The position numbers and the translations under genes were made by a program. DNA of 64,000 nucleotides, from contig CAUJIH010000022.1 of NCBI GenBank assembly GCA_963205275.1, forward strand, positions 1-64,000, read 5' to 3'. Positions within the stretch are counted from its first letter, which is position 1; the number at the start of each line of letters is the position of its first letter. The notes under the pieces are model-generated. The model was given only the letters and a program-made list of their open reading frames with translations, ran no database searches and had not been told where the DNA came from. Shown here in pieces: positions 7,025-15,260 of this stretch. The DNA comes from Verrucomicrobiota bacterium (GTDB lineage Bacteria > Verrucomicrobiota > Verrucomicrobiia > Verrucomicrobiales > DEV007).

Positions 7025-8011
7025 TCAAAGTTGCACTCGCGAGGCCCAGTCGAGGTTTTGCAAATACCATTCCACTGTAGCATCGAGTCCCGCGTCGAGG
7101 TCGATTTCAGGTGACCATCCCAACACTTCCTTCGCCTTCGTTATATCGGCGGCGGTATCCTGCATCTCGGAAGCGCTCATCGGCTTCCAAATAATTTCGG
7201 CCTTCTTTCCGAGTCTCTCCTCAATTTTATAGATAAAATCGAGGAGAGAGATGGGCGTTTTCCCTCCTCCGAGATTGAGCACCGTATAGGCGGGAGAGTT
7301 TTTTCCGATGAAGTTACCTGCGAGAATGGTGCCTCGGGCAATGTCGTCCACGTACGTAAAATCTCGCGTCTGTGATCCGTCCCCGAATACGGTGATCGGA
7401 GTGCCATCGTGAATCCACTTGATGAAGCGAAATGGAGCCATGTCTGGACGACCGGCGGGACCGTAGACGGTGAAATAGCGCAGGACGGCGACACGAATTT
7501 CGTAGAGGTGATGATAGGTGTATGCCAAGGCCTCCGCTGCCTTTTTCGAAGCAGCGTAGGGAGAGAGCGGATGATCGACAGGCTGATCCTCGTGGAAGGG
7601 CATGGGCTGCCCGGCGTAGAGGGACGATGTCGAGGCTAAGACGAGTCGGGAGGTCTCGTGACGACGCATTAGCTCCACTATGTTCAGCAGACCCTGGACG
7701 TTCGAGCGGAAGTAAACATGAGGATCGATGATGCTGTAACGAACTCCTGCCCGCGCCGCGAGATTGAATACTACGTCGAAGGGTTCTCCGTTGAAGATCG
7801 GTTCCAGTTCGTAGAGATTTTCTACATCGGCTTCGACGAAGCGAAAATTGGGAGATGCTTCGAGCGAAGCGAGGCGGTGACGCTTCACCTGTATGTCGTA
7901 AGCGTCGTTCAGATTATCCAACCCTGTGACCGAAACGCCCTGATCGAGTAACATTCGAACGACGCGGGAGGCGATGAAGCCGGCGGCACCAGTAACGAGA
8001 GCGTTTTTCAT
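7025..8011 (-). CDS. NAD-dependent sugar-nucleotide epimerase, UDP-glucuronate 4-epimerase-like
   Basis: This extended short-chain dehydrogenase has 328 residues. The NAD-binding GAAGFIAS lies at the N-terminus, AARAGVRYSI (near 83) is characteristic of UDP-glucuronate epimerases, and the Ser/Tyr/Lys active site is in STSSLYAG and PYAASKKAAE. I start it at ATG 8011 (MKNALVTGAAG). A longer frame reaches 8356 but runs through the neighbouring oxidoreductase gene and adds no homology. No Shine-Dalgarno is visible; the leader is pyrimidine-rich. The likely job is making UDP-galacturonate or a related precursor for surface polysaccharide. Lying 37 bases behind the Gfo/Idh gene, it probably shares a transcript. 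Confidence 0.9.
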   Translation of the reverse strand: MKNALVTGAAGFIASRVVRMLLDQGVSVTGLDNLNDAYDIQVKRHRLASLEASPNFRFVEADVENLYELEPIFNGEPFDVVFNLAARAGVRYSIIDPHVYFRSNVQGLLNIVELMRRHETSRLVLASTSSLYAGQPMPFHEDQPVDHPLSPYAASKKAAEALAYTYHHLYEIRVAVLRYFTVYGPAGRPDMAPFRFIKWIHDGTPITVFGDGSQTRDFTYVDDIARGTILAGNFIGKNSPAYTVLNLGGGKTPISLLDFIYKIEERLGKKAEIIWKPMSASEMQDTAADITKAKEVLGWSPEIDLDAGLDATVEWYLQNLDWASRVQL

Positions 8012-8048
8012 GGAAGGGAGGAGAAAGCGTGAGCTAGAGAGCGCTCCC

Positions 8049-9095
8049 TCAGAGGCTAACTTTCGCCCCACCGTTTCGTGCGCTCTCATAGATCGCACAG
8101 ATGAGAGCGACTGCGCGTCGGGCCTCGTGGCCGTCGACACGGGGCGTGACTCCCGCCTGAATCGCTCGGACGACGTCCTCGAAGTTCCGGGTGTGACTCT
8201 CGAAATTGATCGCCTTCGGATCATTCGCGCCGAGTCCTTTGCCCACAGCACCCTGCATGAGTTCGGCACGTACCACATCGTCTTGCGCGGTGGATTCGGC
8301 GAAGTCCCATACGCGGAATCTTTCATCCGCGAGGAAGGCAGAACCCTTGTCCCCACAGATCTGAATTTCTGCCGGATGCCCCGTTGAAGACCAGCAGGCG
8401 GTGGAACCCTGAATCACGCCCCGAGCACCATTTTTGAATTCGAGAATCGCGACTGCGGTATCTTCTACCTCGATGCCGGTATGCGCTAGGCAAGCGGTGT
8501 AGGCAGAAACAGCCGTTACGTCCCCGGCTAGGTAGAGCAACTGATCGACCAAGTGGATGGACTGATTCATCAGTGCTCCTCCGCCGTCCAGTGCCCAGGT
8601 ACCGCGCCAAGCCCCCGAGTCGTAATAAGCCTGGGTGCGCCACCACTTCACGTAGGCGTCGCACATGGTCAGAGTGCCGAAGCGACCTTCCTTGATCGCC
8701 TGTTTAAAATGCTCCATCGCCGCACAGAAACGGCGGTTAAAAATCCCTGCCAGAGTGACTCCTGCCTGCTCACAGGCAGAGATCATCTGGTCGATGCGTT
8801 CGGGCGTAATCTCGAGAGGTTTCTCACAGATGATATGTTTGCCTGCCTTCGCCGCAGCCAAGGCAGGTTCTAGGTGCGCCCCGCTGGGCGTCGCAATGGT
8901 GACGATCTCGAGTTCTGGATCGGAGAGGAAAGCGTCGAGATCTGTGTAGCCTTTGCCTCCGTGCTCCTTCACTAGAGCCTCCACGGCATCGGCACGACGT
9001 CCGTAAAATGAGTGTAGCTCACCGCCCTCCATCGCTTTGATGGCGCGAGCGTGAAAGTTGGCGATCATGCCGGCTCCGATAATTCCGAATTTCAT
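8049..9095 (-). CDS. Gfo/Idh/MocA-family NAD(P)-dependent oxidoreductase (cytoplasmic)
   Basis: The 348-residue protein begins directly with the dinucleotide fold (KFGIIGAGMIANFHARAI), so unlike the enzyme at 3343 it has no export signal. The conserved ICEKPLEI motif with the catalytic Lys is near residue 94, and the substrate domain includes GGGALMNQSIHLVDQLLYL with the usual His. Substrates in this family are sugars, inositols or UDP-sugars. Its place before a UDP-glucuronate-epimerase-like gene makes a nucleotide-sugar or uronic acid substrate possible, which is inference. The length is typical. Confidence 0.92.
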   Translation of the reverse strand: MKFGIIGAGMIANFHARAIKAMEGGELHSFYGRRADAVEALVKEHGGKGYTDLDAFLSDPELEIVTIATPSGAHLEPALAAAKAGKHIICEKPLEITPERIDQMISACEQAGVTLAGIFNRRFCAAMEHFKQAIKEGRFGTLTMCDAYVKWWRTQAYYDSGAWRGTWALDGGGALMNQSIHLVDQLLYLAGDVTAVSAYTACLAHTGIEVEDTAVAILEFKNGARGVIQGSTACWSSTGHPAEIQICGDKGSAFLADERFRVWDFAESTAQDDVVRAELMQGAVGKGLGANDPKAINFESHTRNFEDVVRAIQAGVTPRVDGHEARRAVALICAIYESARNGGAKVSL

Positions 9096-9213
9096 AGATG
9101 TAATGGGTGTCGAGGATCGAGTGATGGGTGAGTCGCAAGTAATCTAGAAATAGCGAGTCTAGCGTCGGGAACGGATGCGTCAAGATCGTTCCTGATGTTC
9201 CGAGGCGGAGTGC

Positions 9214-10068
9214 TTATCGGGACAAGGCTCGACGCAGTAACCAGAAGAGGAAAAGCAGGAGCACTGCGGCAGAGAAGGTCGAGAGCAGGAGGAGGGAATG
9301 CTGTCTTAGAATTTGCTGCCATTGATTCTCGACTGGAAATCCTGATGAAGGCCAAGCGAGCGTAATGTAAAAATGACGATCAACTCCGAAGGGAGCACTC
9401 GGACGAATGATGAGTTGCCGTCCCGACAGTTTCGCGTCGTAGTCTGCCGGGGAGGGGTGATTCGCTTCGTCCTCTGCTCGAGTAGCACCACTGAGAGACA
9501 CGGAGTGTAGGAGCTGATTTACACCTTTGGGAAAATGGATGATGACTTCCGTCTCGCGAATCGAAAGTGCCGGAAGTGACCCCACGACATCTAGGGTGGT
9601 TGAGAGGCCACTTCCCTCCTGGCGCCAATCGCCTCGCATAGAGCCACGAATTACATACTCGTGAACCCGATGTTCTAGGAGTCGGTCTTTTGACCCGATC
9701 AGGAGCCGAGCGCTTCCTTGCGCTTGCTCGATCAGGAAGGACTCAGCCATCCCATCCCGGATGACTTCATTCACCTGAAAGTCAGAGTCGAGAACCAGTC
9801 CTCCGGTTCCTTGGAAAACTGTCAAATACGTCAGGATCGGACCTCGCTGAATCGAGCCGCCGGTGACGTTCAGCAAAAAGCGCTGCTCGAAGCGGATCGA
9901 TCCATCCGGTGGAAAATCGTAAGTCACTCGCAGGGATCGAATCTCCTCTCCCTTCTCGGAGTCAGTCTGCGCATGATCATGCCCGTCCGCAGCAGAGGAA
10001 AGGCTCCCCAACAGAAGTAGACAAAGGATCGAAAGCTCTCGAAATACGCGCAGAGAAAACGGGATCAC
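9214..10068 (-). CDS. Secreted/membrane DUF2207-like protein, short form
   Basis: The 284-residue protein has a signal peptide (SILCLLLLGSLSSAADG), then an extracytoplasmic beta-rich domain, and one C-terminal membrane span with an Arg tail (LLLLSTFSAAVLLLFLFWLLRRALSR, about 260-284). The N-terminal domain matches the DUF2207/YciQ pattern: a YDFPPDGSIRFEQRFLLNVTGG-like strand pair, then an RGP..TYLTVFQG stretch. Usual DUF2207 proteins run to 500-650 residues with a large C-terminal part, so this is a cut-down version. The function of the family is unknown. It follows mpl by 48 bases on the same strand. Confidence 0.65.
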   Translation of the reverse strand: MIPFSLRVFRELSILCLLLLGSLSSAADGHDHAQTDSEKGEEIRSLRVTYDFPPDGSIRFEQRFLLNVTGGSIQRGPILTYLTVFQGTGGLVLDSDFQVNEVIRDGMAESFLIEQAQGSARLLIGSKDRLLEHRVHEYVIRGSMRGDWRQEGSGLSTTLDVVGSLPALSIRETEVIIHFPKGVNQLLHSVSLSGATRAEDEANHPSPADYDAKLSGRQLIIRPSAPFGVDRHFYITLAWPSSGFPVENQWQQILRQHSLLLLSTFSAAVLLLFLFWLLRRALSR

Positions 10069-10116
10069 CGCGCAAAGCTACCCGTCCTTAAAGAATTTGC
10101 TCGAAAATAATGAAAA

Positions 10117-11517
10117 TTATAGAGTCTTTAGTAGTTTTTCGTGAATTCCTCCGAATCCGCCGTTACTAAAAACGATCACGACGTCACCATCGTGGACTTC
10201 TTCCTTCAGACGAGACACGATGGCGTCCGCATCTGGCTCATAGAAAGCAGGGATTCCTCCTTTCCGTAGAGTTTCCATGAGCAGATCCGTATCGAGTCGC
10301 TCATTCTCTGCCAGCTTATCAGCCCGGGCGACGGCGGCGAGACACACGCCGTCGGCGGTAGCGAGCGCTGCGGGCAGGGCGTCCTGAAACACGCGTCGGC
10401 GAGTCGTATTTGACCGTGGTTCGAAGACTGCCCAGAGTCGTGCCCCAGGGAAGCGTACCCGCATTCCCGCGACCGCTTCACGGATTGCGGTGGGATGGTG
10501 GCCGAAATCATCGACGATCACGACGCCTCTGGCAGTAATTCCGCGCACCTCCTGGCGTCGCTTCACGCTGAGGAAGGTGGCCAGAGCTTCGCGAATCTGT
10601 TCGGGGTGAACTCCGACGAAACGGGCTGCAGTTACCGCCATGGCCGCGTTTCTGACATTGTATTCGCCGTTCATTTTCATTTGATACCGCTCGCCCTCGA
10701 GGGTGAAATCTGTCCCCTGCGGGTGGTAATCAATCTCCGAAATTTTAACGTCGCACTCGTCAGAAATCCCCACGCGCTTCACGGGTGAATGCCCTTCTTT
10801 GGCAAAAACTTCCTTCGCGTTCGCATCATCGCCATTCAGCAGGACCAGCCCGTTCTCCGGAACTAGGCGCAGCAGGTGACCGAAGGTCTTTTTGACTGCT
10901 GCGAGATCATCAAAGATATCCGCGTGATCAAATTCCAGGTTGTTCACAATCACCACTTCGGGCAGGTAGTGGATGAATTTGGAGCGCTTGTCAAAAAAGG
11001 CCGAGTCATACTCATCGCCTTCGAGAACCACGTAGTCTGATCCGGTGAAGCGTGCTCCTTGTCCTAAATTCTCCGGAATCCCGCCGATGACGAAGTTCGG
11101 AGACAGTTCCGCCGATTCTAGGATCCAGGCGAGCAGAGACGAGGTTGTCGTTTTTCCATGCGTGCCGGTGACGACGAGATTCCTTCGCTCCCAGAGAACT
11201 TCTTCTCGCAGGAGCTGTGGTAGAGAGACATAACGCCGCTTTTGGCGCAGCACGGTCTCGACTTCTGCATTGCCACGACTTTGGGCATTACCAATGACAA
11301 ACAGATCCACGTCGTCTGGTAAATTTTCCTCCTTGTAACCGTCGAGGATAGTAATGCCACGACTTTCTAGAAAAGACTTCATCGGATCGTAGATCGAACT
11401 GTCAGAACCTGTCACTCGATAGCCCGCATCGCGGAACGCCGCAGCTACCGAACCCATCGCAGTGCCACAAATGCCCATGAAATAAAGATGTCTCGGTGAG
11501 AGGGACGTTGAATCCAT
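10117..11517 (-). CDS. mpl: UDP-N-acetylmuramate:L-alanyl-gamma-D-glutamyl-meso-diaminopimelate ligase
   Basis: Mpl joins recycled murein tripeptide to UDP-MurNAc. The 466 residues show the Mur ligase three-domain plan: an N-terminal UDP-binding fold (YFMGICGTAMGS), the ATP P-loop VVTGTHGKTTT near 117-127, and a central domain with EGDEYDSAFFDKRSKF, which is the Mpl hallmark against MurC. Other signatures are GNAQSRGN and the DDFGHHP region (about 337). Its presence implies meso-diaminopimelate peptidoglycan with turnover recycling. It is the first gene of a minus-strand run through 7025. A 7-bp inverted repeat (11536-11562) lies in the divergent upstream region. Confidence 0.93.
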   Translation of the reverse strand: MDSTSLSPRHLYFMGICGTAMGSVAAAFRDAGYRVTGSDSSIYDPMKSFLESRGITILDGYKEENLPDDVDLFVIGNAQSRGNAEVETVLRQKRRYVSLPQLLREEVLWERRNLVVTGTHGKTTTSSLLAWILESAELSPNFVIGGIPENLGQGARFTGSDYVVLEGDEYDSAFFDKRSKFIHYLPEVVIVNNLEFDHADIFDDLAAVKKTFGHLLRLVPENGLVLLNGDDANAKEVFAKEGHSPVKRVGISDECDVKISEIDYHPQGTDFTLEGERYQMKMNGEYNVRNAAMAVTAARFVGVHPEQIREALATFLSVKRRQEVRGITARGVVIVDDFGHHPTAIREAVAGMRVRFPGARLWAVFEPRSNTTRRRVFQDALPAALATADGVCLAAVARADKLAENERLDTDLLMETLRKGGIPAFYEPDADAIVSRLKEEVHDGDVVIVFSNGGFGGIHEKLLKTL

Positions 11518-11535
11518 GAAGTAATACTTAGAGAA

Positions 11536-11562
11536 ATACGAATATCAGTGTTTACTTCGTAT
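11536..11562. promoter_or_regulatory. Inverted repeat ATACGAA-N13-TTCGTAT upstream of mpl
   Basis: Arms of 7 bases (11536-11542 and 11556-11562) match exactly in an AT-rich stretch 18 bases upstream of mpl and also upstream of the divergent gene at 11682. This is the right place and shape for a dimeric repressor site, but nothing ties it to a known regulator. Confidence 0.35.
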
Positions 11563-11681
11563 ATCGTAGAATCGCAATGCCTTTTGTCCGCATCCTGATT
11601 CATCCGTGCAAAAGCGTTCCGCTTCTAGAAGGCCATATCATCGAGGGAATAATTCTCTGGTTTTCGCGAGGCACTCAGTTT

Positions 11682-12566
11682 ATGAAGCAGGAGATGAATA
11701 TCGAATTCAGTAAGCACTGGACGCGCAGAGGAGTTCTCGGGATCGGTATGCTGGTAGGCTCTTCTCTTCTTACCGAAGGGTTTTCGGTAGAGGGTGTGGC
11801 TTCTGGTGGAGCGAAAGATAAGAGATTCCTTCGCGTTATCTCTCATAACATCTATTGGGGGCAGGGGAGTAGTTTTCGCACAGATCAGCCTCCGTCTCCG
11901 CGTCGAGAGGTGTTAAAGGGCTTAGCGAAGCTGTATTTAGACTATGGGGCGGATGTCGTCTCTCTGCAGGAAATCCAGTCAGCGGAGGCTGCGGCGGCGA
12001 TGGGGCAGGAGCTGGGAATGGATTTTGTCTATCAAGAGGGAGGTGGCTTTAAGCAATACGGCGGCGCGATTTTTTCGAAATGGCCACTGCGTGCGCTGCC
12101 CATGGATCACGTCGCGCCTGGACGCATCCTGATCAGAATTGAAATATCGATGCCTGAGGCGAAGCCCTTTCAGATCATGGATGTGCACCTACCCTCCGGG
12201 CGGCAATTGGGTCCACAAGAGGGAGCGAGAAAGCGCTTAGAGGATGCTACGGCGGCGGCTGGACGTGCAGATCTGCTGATCGGCGATTTTAATCAGCGCG
12301 TGAATGCATCACACGCCCCCATGTTGGAGGAGAAAGGATACGCGCTCCTTTGGCCCAAGAATATCAACGACAGCGAAGGGACGCCATTGGTTAATCCGGA
12401 GCGCGTCGTTGATCAGGGATGGATTCGGAAGAATTTGACGAAAGATGTGGTCGAATTCATTTACGTTCCGATCTGCGATCCACGGATGCAACTGACTCCC
12501 GATGACGGAGGGGAAGAGCGCCTCAGCGATCATCCAGCGATGATGTTGACTCTGCGCTGGCATTAG
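11682..12566 (+). CDS. Tat-exported endonuclease/exonuclease/phosphatase-family protein
   Basis: The 294-residue protein has a twin-arginine-like leader (WTRRGVLGIGMLVGSSLL), then a complete EEP fold. The fold shows ISHNIYWG (metal-binding Asn), VVSLQEIQ (Glu), DVHLPSG (Asp/His), LIGDFNQRVNA (Asp-x-Asn) and the terminal LSDHPAMML His. Members cleave phosphodiester or phosphomonoester bonds in nucleic acids, inositol phosphates or sphingomyelin. Export suggests scavenging of phosphate or nucleic acid outside the cytoplasm; the substrate is unknown. I use ATG 11682 (GAGG about 12 bases upstream). ATG 11577 would bury the signal, and ATG 11694 is possible. Confidence 0.85.
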   Translation: MKQEMNIEFSKHWTRRGVLGIGMLVGSSLLTEGFSVEGVASGGAKDKRFLRVISHNIYWGQGSSFRTDQPPSPRREVLKGLAKLYLDYGADVVSLQEIQSAEAAAAMGQELGMDFVYQEGGGFKQYGGAIFSKWPLRALPMDHVAPGRILIRIEISMPEAKPFQIMDVHLPSGRQLGPQEGARKRLEDATAAAGRADLLIGDFNQRVNASHAPMLEEKGYALLWPKNINDSEGTPLVNPERVVDQGWIRKNLTKDVVEFIYVPICDPRMQLTPDDGGEERLSDHPAMMLTLRWH

Positions 12567-12674
12567 AGGGCAGATCAGCAGGAGAATCGAGTTTCACCTT
12601 TGAAATTGACTCGTTCGAGACAGCGGAATGATGGGCAATTCGGCGAATCGTCGGGCTGATCATCGGTCCTCTCC

Positions 12675-13178
12675 TCACGATCCGAGAGCCTTTGCTCGGG
12701 GGAATAGGATGTCGTTCTCTAGGTGAATGTGCTCGACGAGGTCTGTGATCAAGGCATCGAGTCGCCCCAGTGTGGGAGTGACTTCCGCGTCGAGATCTTC
12801 CGGAGCCTTCCCGTTCCAAAGAGTCTCCTTCACCTTGCGCAACAGGGACAGTGCATCCGAGTGCGCCTCCTCGTGCATGCCAATGGTATTCAAAAAGGGT
12901 GCAAGCGACTTCTTGCCGTCCTTCTCGTGCGCTCGGATGAGCATGAAACCGGCGGTTTCTTCCTGCATCAGATGTTGCTCAATCCCAGTTTTCGCCTGAT
13001 GAAAGAGGGTGTGTGCCTGGAGAAACTCTGGATGCCGCATCCAGTGACTACGAGTGTGCTCACTCAACAGTGCGCTGATCAGATTCAACTCGCGCACAGT
13101 GTAGGTGTGATGCTTCACCTGGATGTGATCGACGAGTTGGCTAAGAGGCACCTGCGCCCAGCTAGTTTCCGTGTCCAT
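12675..13178 (-). CDS. RIC/YtfE-type hemerythrin-like di-iron protein
   Basis: The 167-residue protein matches the C-terminal domain of the repair-of-iron-centres proteins (YtfE, ScdA, NorA). His/Glu ligands lie in KHHTYTVREL, LSEHTRSHW, EQHLMQEE, MHEEAHSDAL and LVEHIHLENDILFPRA, the last being a strong family signature. The N-terminal ScdA_N domain (about 60 residues with a Cys pair) is absent. These proteins mend nitrosylated or oxidised Fe-S clusters and are usually induced by nitric oxide. An imperfect palindrome (TTCAAGA 13221-13227, TCTGAA 13236-13241) sits about 45 bases upstream, where an NO-responsive repressor might bind; that link is a guess. Confidence 0.82.
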   Translation of the reverse strand: MDTETSWAQVPLSQLVDHIQVKHHTYTVRELNLISALLSEHTRSHWMRHPEFLQAHTLFHQAKTGIEQHLMQEETAGFMLIRAHEKDGKKSLAPFLNTIGMHEEAHSDALSLLRKVKETLWNGKAPEDLDAEVTPTLGRLDALITDLVEHIHLENDILFPRAKALGS

Positions 13179-13332
13179 AATTTCGAATTGTGATCGAAGA
13201 TTGAAGTAAATCGGGATGAATTCAAGAATTAAATATCTGAAATAATCACTTCATCACGCCTGAGCCTTCACGCAAAAATTCTACAATTTTCATCCCCACA
13301 TTCTGTCCGAGTCTGCTAGATAAGAGTCCACG

Positions 13333-14748
13333 ATGAGCGAACTCCCAGCTTCTGCCAATTCTGCCAATTCTACCGATACCCGATCACGAGCCCATCGAAT
13401 CGGGTGTCTAGTCATCGCCGCCATCCTGTTTCTGATCATTCGTCATCCATGGACGCAGGGTGGGGCGACTCCGACGGTGCTGACGGGACTCGCTATTTTC
13501 GTGAGCTGTGGCTTTCTCTGGCTGACGGAAGCTCTGCCTCTCGCGATCACGGCGCTTCTGATTCCGATTCTGGCGGTCGGTACGAGGACGATGACTCCGA
13601 CGGACTCGCTTTCGGCCTTCGCCCATCCACTCATTTTTCTTTATCTCGGCGGCTTCGGCATCGCTGCTGCCTTATCGTATCAGGGGATTGATCGCTGGCT
13701 AGCCCATCGACTGATTCAGCTTGCGGGAGGGCGGTTCTTAACTTCGGCCTGTGCGCTGTGCGTCGCTACTGCGGCGATTTCCATGTGGATTTCCAACACC
13801 GCTACGGCAGCGATGATTTTCCCTGTGGCGCTCGGGATGTTGGGTGAGCTGGAAGATACCTGCCCCCCGGATGTTCGACGGAGAGCAGGACTTTTTCTTC
13901 TTCTGGGACTGGCCTATTCTGCCTCAATCGGTGGAATCGCAACGATTGTCGGAACGCCACCGAGTGCGATCGCCGCGAAGGCGTTGGATCTCGATTTTGC
14001 TGGATGGGCCAAGATCGGCGTTCCGATTACCCTGATCTTTGAACCGTTGTGCCTCGTTGTTCTCTGGATGCTCTTCCCCGTGTCGAAGACGATACAGATG
14101 CGCAGCAGGCAGAGTGATTTCCGATGGACGGCTCCGCGCATTGCGACGCTGGTGATTTTCCTGCTGACGGCCGTCGCTTGGCTGGGGTCGAGCTTCATTG
14201 CTGAGTGGTTGGGAGGGATAAAGGAACTCGATACGATGATCGCACTCTGCGCACTCGTGCTCCTCGCAGTCACTGGACTCGTGGGATGGAAAGAGATTGA
14301 TCGCACGACGGAATGGGGGGTGCTGTTACTCTTCGGCGGCGGCATCACTCTCGGGAATATTTTGGACAAAGCACATACGGGAGCTGGGGAATTCATTGCG
14401 AACGGCCTGGCTACGATTGCTGGTTCCTGGCCTCCGGTTTTTCTAGTGGCCGCCGTGTCGTTTATGGTGATTTTTCTGACAGAGCTGACTAGCAACACTG
14501 CGACGACTTTTCTCTTTGTTCCCTTGTTCTACAGTGTCGCCGAGACGACGGGAATCGATCCAGCGAAGTTGGTCATCCCGGTGGCGATCGCCGCTTCTTG
14601 TGCGTTCATGCTGCCGGTAGCGACGCCACCGAATGCCATTATCTTCGGTTCCGGGCTGGTTCCACAGCGGGAGATGATTCGCGCGGGGCTGAGATTGAAT
14701 CTGCTTTTCGGGACGATTTTGGTCGTGTATGCGATGATTGTTCTGTAG
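13333..14748 (+). CDS. SLC13/DASS-family sodium:anion symporter
   Basis: The 471-residue inner-membrane protein belongs to the divalent anion:Na+ symporters. It shows the two repeat signatures, SNTATAAMIFP near 155 and SNTATTFLFVP near 387, with their Asn-Thr sodium and carboxylate-binding loops. The family hallmark VATPPNAIIFGSG lies near 435. About 11 hydrophobic spans are visible. Known substrates are succinate and other C4 dicarboxylates, citrate, sulfate or phosphate. Nothing nearby decides among them, although the fucose pair downstream ends in pyruvate/lactate-type products. A spacer of 77 bases separates it from fucU. Confidence 0.93.
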   Translation: MSELPASANSANSTDTRSRAHRIGCLVIAAILFLIIRHPWTQGGATPTVLTGLAIFVSCGFLWLTEALPLAITALLIPILAVGTRTMTPTDSLSAFAHPLIFLYLGGFGIAAALSYQGIDRWLAHRLIQLAGGRFLTSACALCVATAAISMWISNTATAAMIFPVALGMLGELEDTCPPDVRRRAGLFLLLGLAYSASIGGIATIVGTPPSAIAAKALDLDFAGWAKIGVPITLIFEPLCLVVLWMLFPVSKTIQMRSRQSDFRWTAPRIATLVIFLLTAVAWLGSSFIAEWLGGIKELDTMIALCALVLLAVTGLVGWKEIDRTTEWGVLLLFGGGITLGNILDKAHTGAGEFIANGLATIAGSWPPVFLVAAVSFMVIFLTELTSNTATTFLFVPLFYSVAETTGIDPAKLVIPVAIAASCAFMLPVATPPNAIIFGSGLVPQREMIRAGLRLNLLFGTILVVYAMIVL

Positions 14749-14825
14749 GAGTTCTGAATGGAGCGGTGCAGTGCGGATGGAACTTTCACGTATCGTTTTC
14801 CATGGAATTGCGTTAGTCTGCCCCT

Positions 14826-15260
14826 ATGCTCAAGGGTATTTCTCCGCTACTTTCTCCTGATCTGCTCGCAGCGTTGGCTCGCATGGGACATGGTGATGTG
14901 ATCATCCTCGCGGATGCGCATTTTCCTGGAGAATCACTGCATGGAGACGTGATTCGGGCCGACGGCTTACGCATCGCTCCTCTGCTGGAGGCGATTTTGC
15001 CACTGTTTGAACTCGATTCGTATGTTCCCCATCCCGTCGCGATGATGGCCCCCGTCGATGGTGACGCACTCGATCCTGAGGTCGAAAGACGCTATCTCGA
15101 CGCGATCTGTCCTCATGTAGCGACTCCGCCGGTAATCGAGCGGATCGAGCGCCACGCCTTCTACGAGCGAGCGGAGCAGGCTTTCGCTATCGTGATGACG
15201 GGAGAAACGGCGAAATACGGAAACATTCTCCTGACGAAGGGAGTCACTCCCATCTCCTGA
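14826..15260 (+). CDS. fucU: L-fucose mutarotase (RbsD/FucU family)
   Basis: FucU interconverts alpha and beta anomers of L-fucose so that the next enzyme gets the right form. The 144 residues are typical for the family. The catalytic His sits in ILADAHFPG (near residue 39), and the C-terminal signature [13 protein letters not shown] (near 127) favours FucU over RbsD. Its TGA overlaps the ATG of the aldose dehydrogenase by one base (TGATG at 15258-15262), so the two are translationally coupled. The pairing points to oxidative use of fucose or a related aldose. Confidence 0.88.
   Translation: MLKGISPLLSPDLLAALARMGHGDVIILADAHFPGESLHGDVIRADGLRIAPLLEAILPLFELDSYVPHPVAMMAPVDGDALDPEVERRYLDAICPHVATPPVIERIERHAFYERAEQAFAIVMTGETAKYGNILLTKGVTPIS

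Noticed and set aside
8012-8356. N-terminal extension of the epimerase gene
   Set aside because: It overlaps the Gfo/Idh coding sequence (8049-9095) and the added residues are Arg/Ser-rich antisense-like. The Rossmann motif starts right at ATG 8011.
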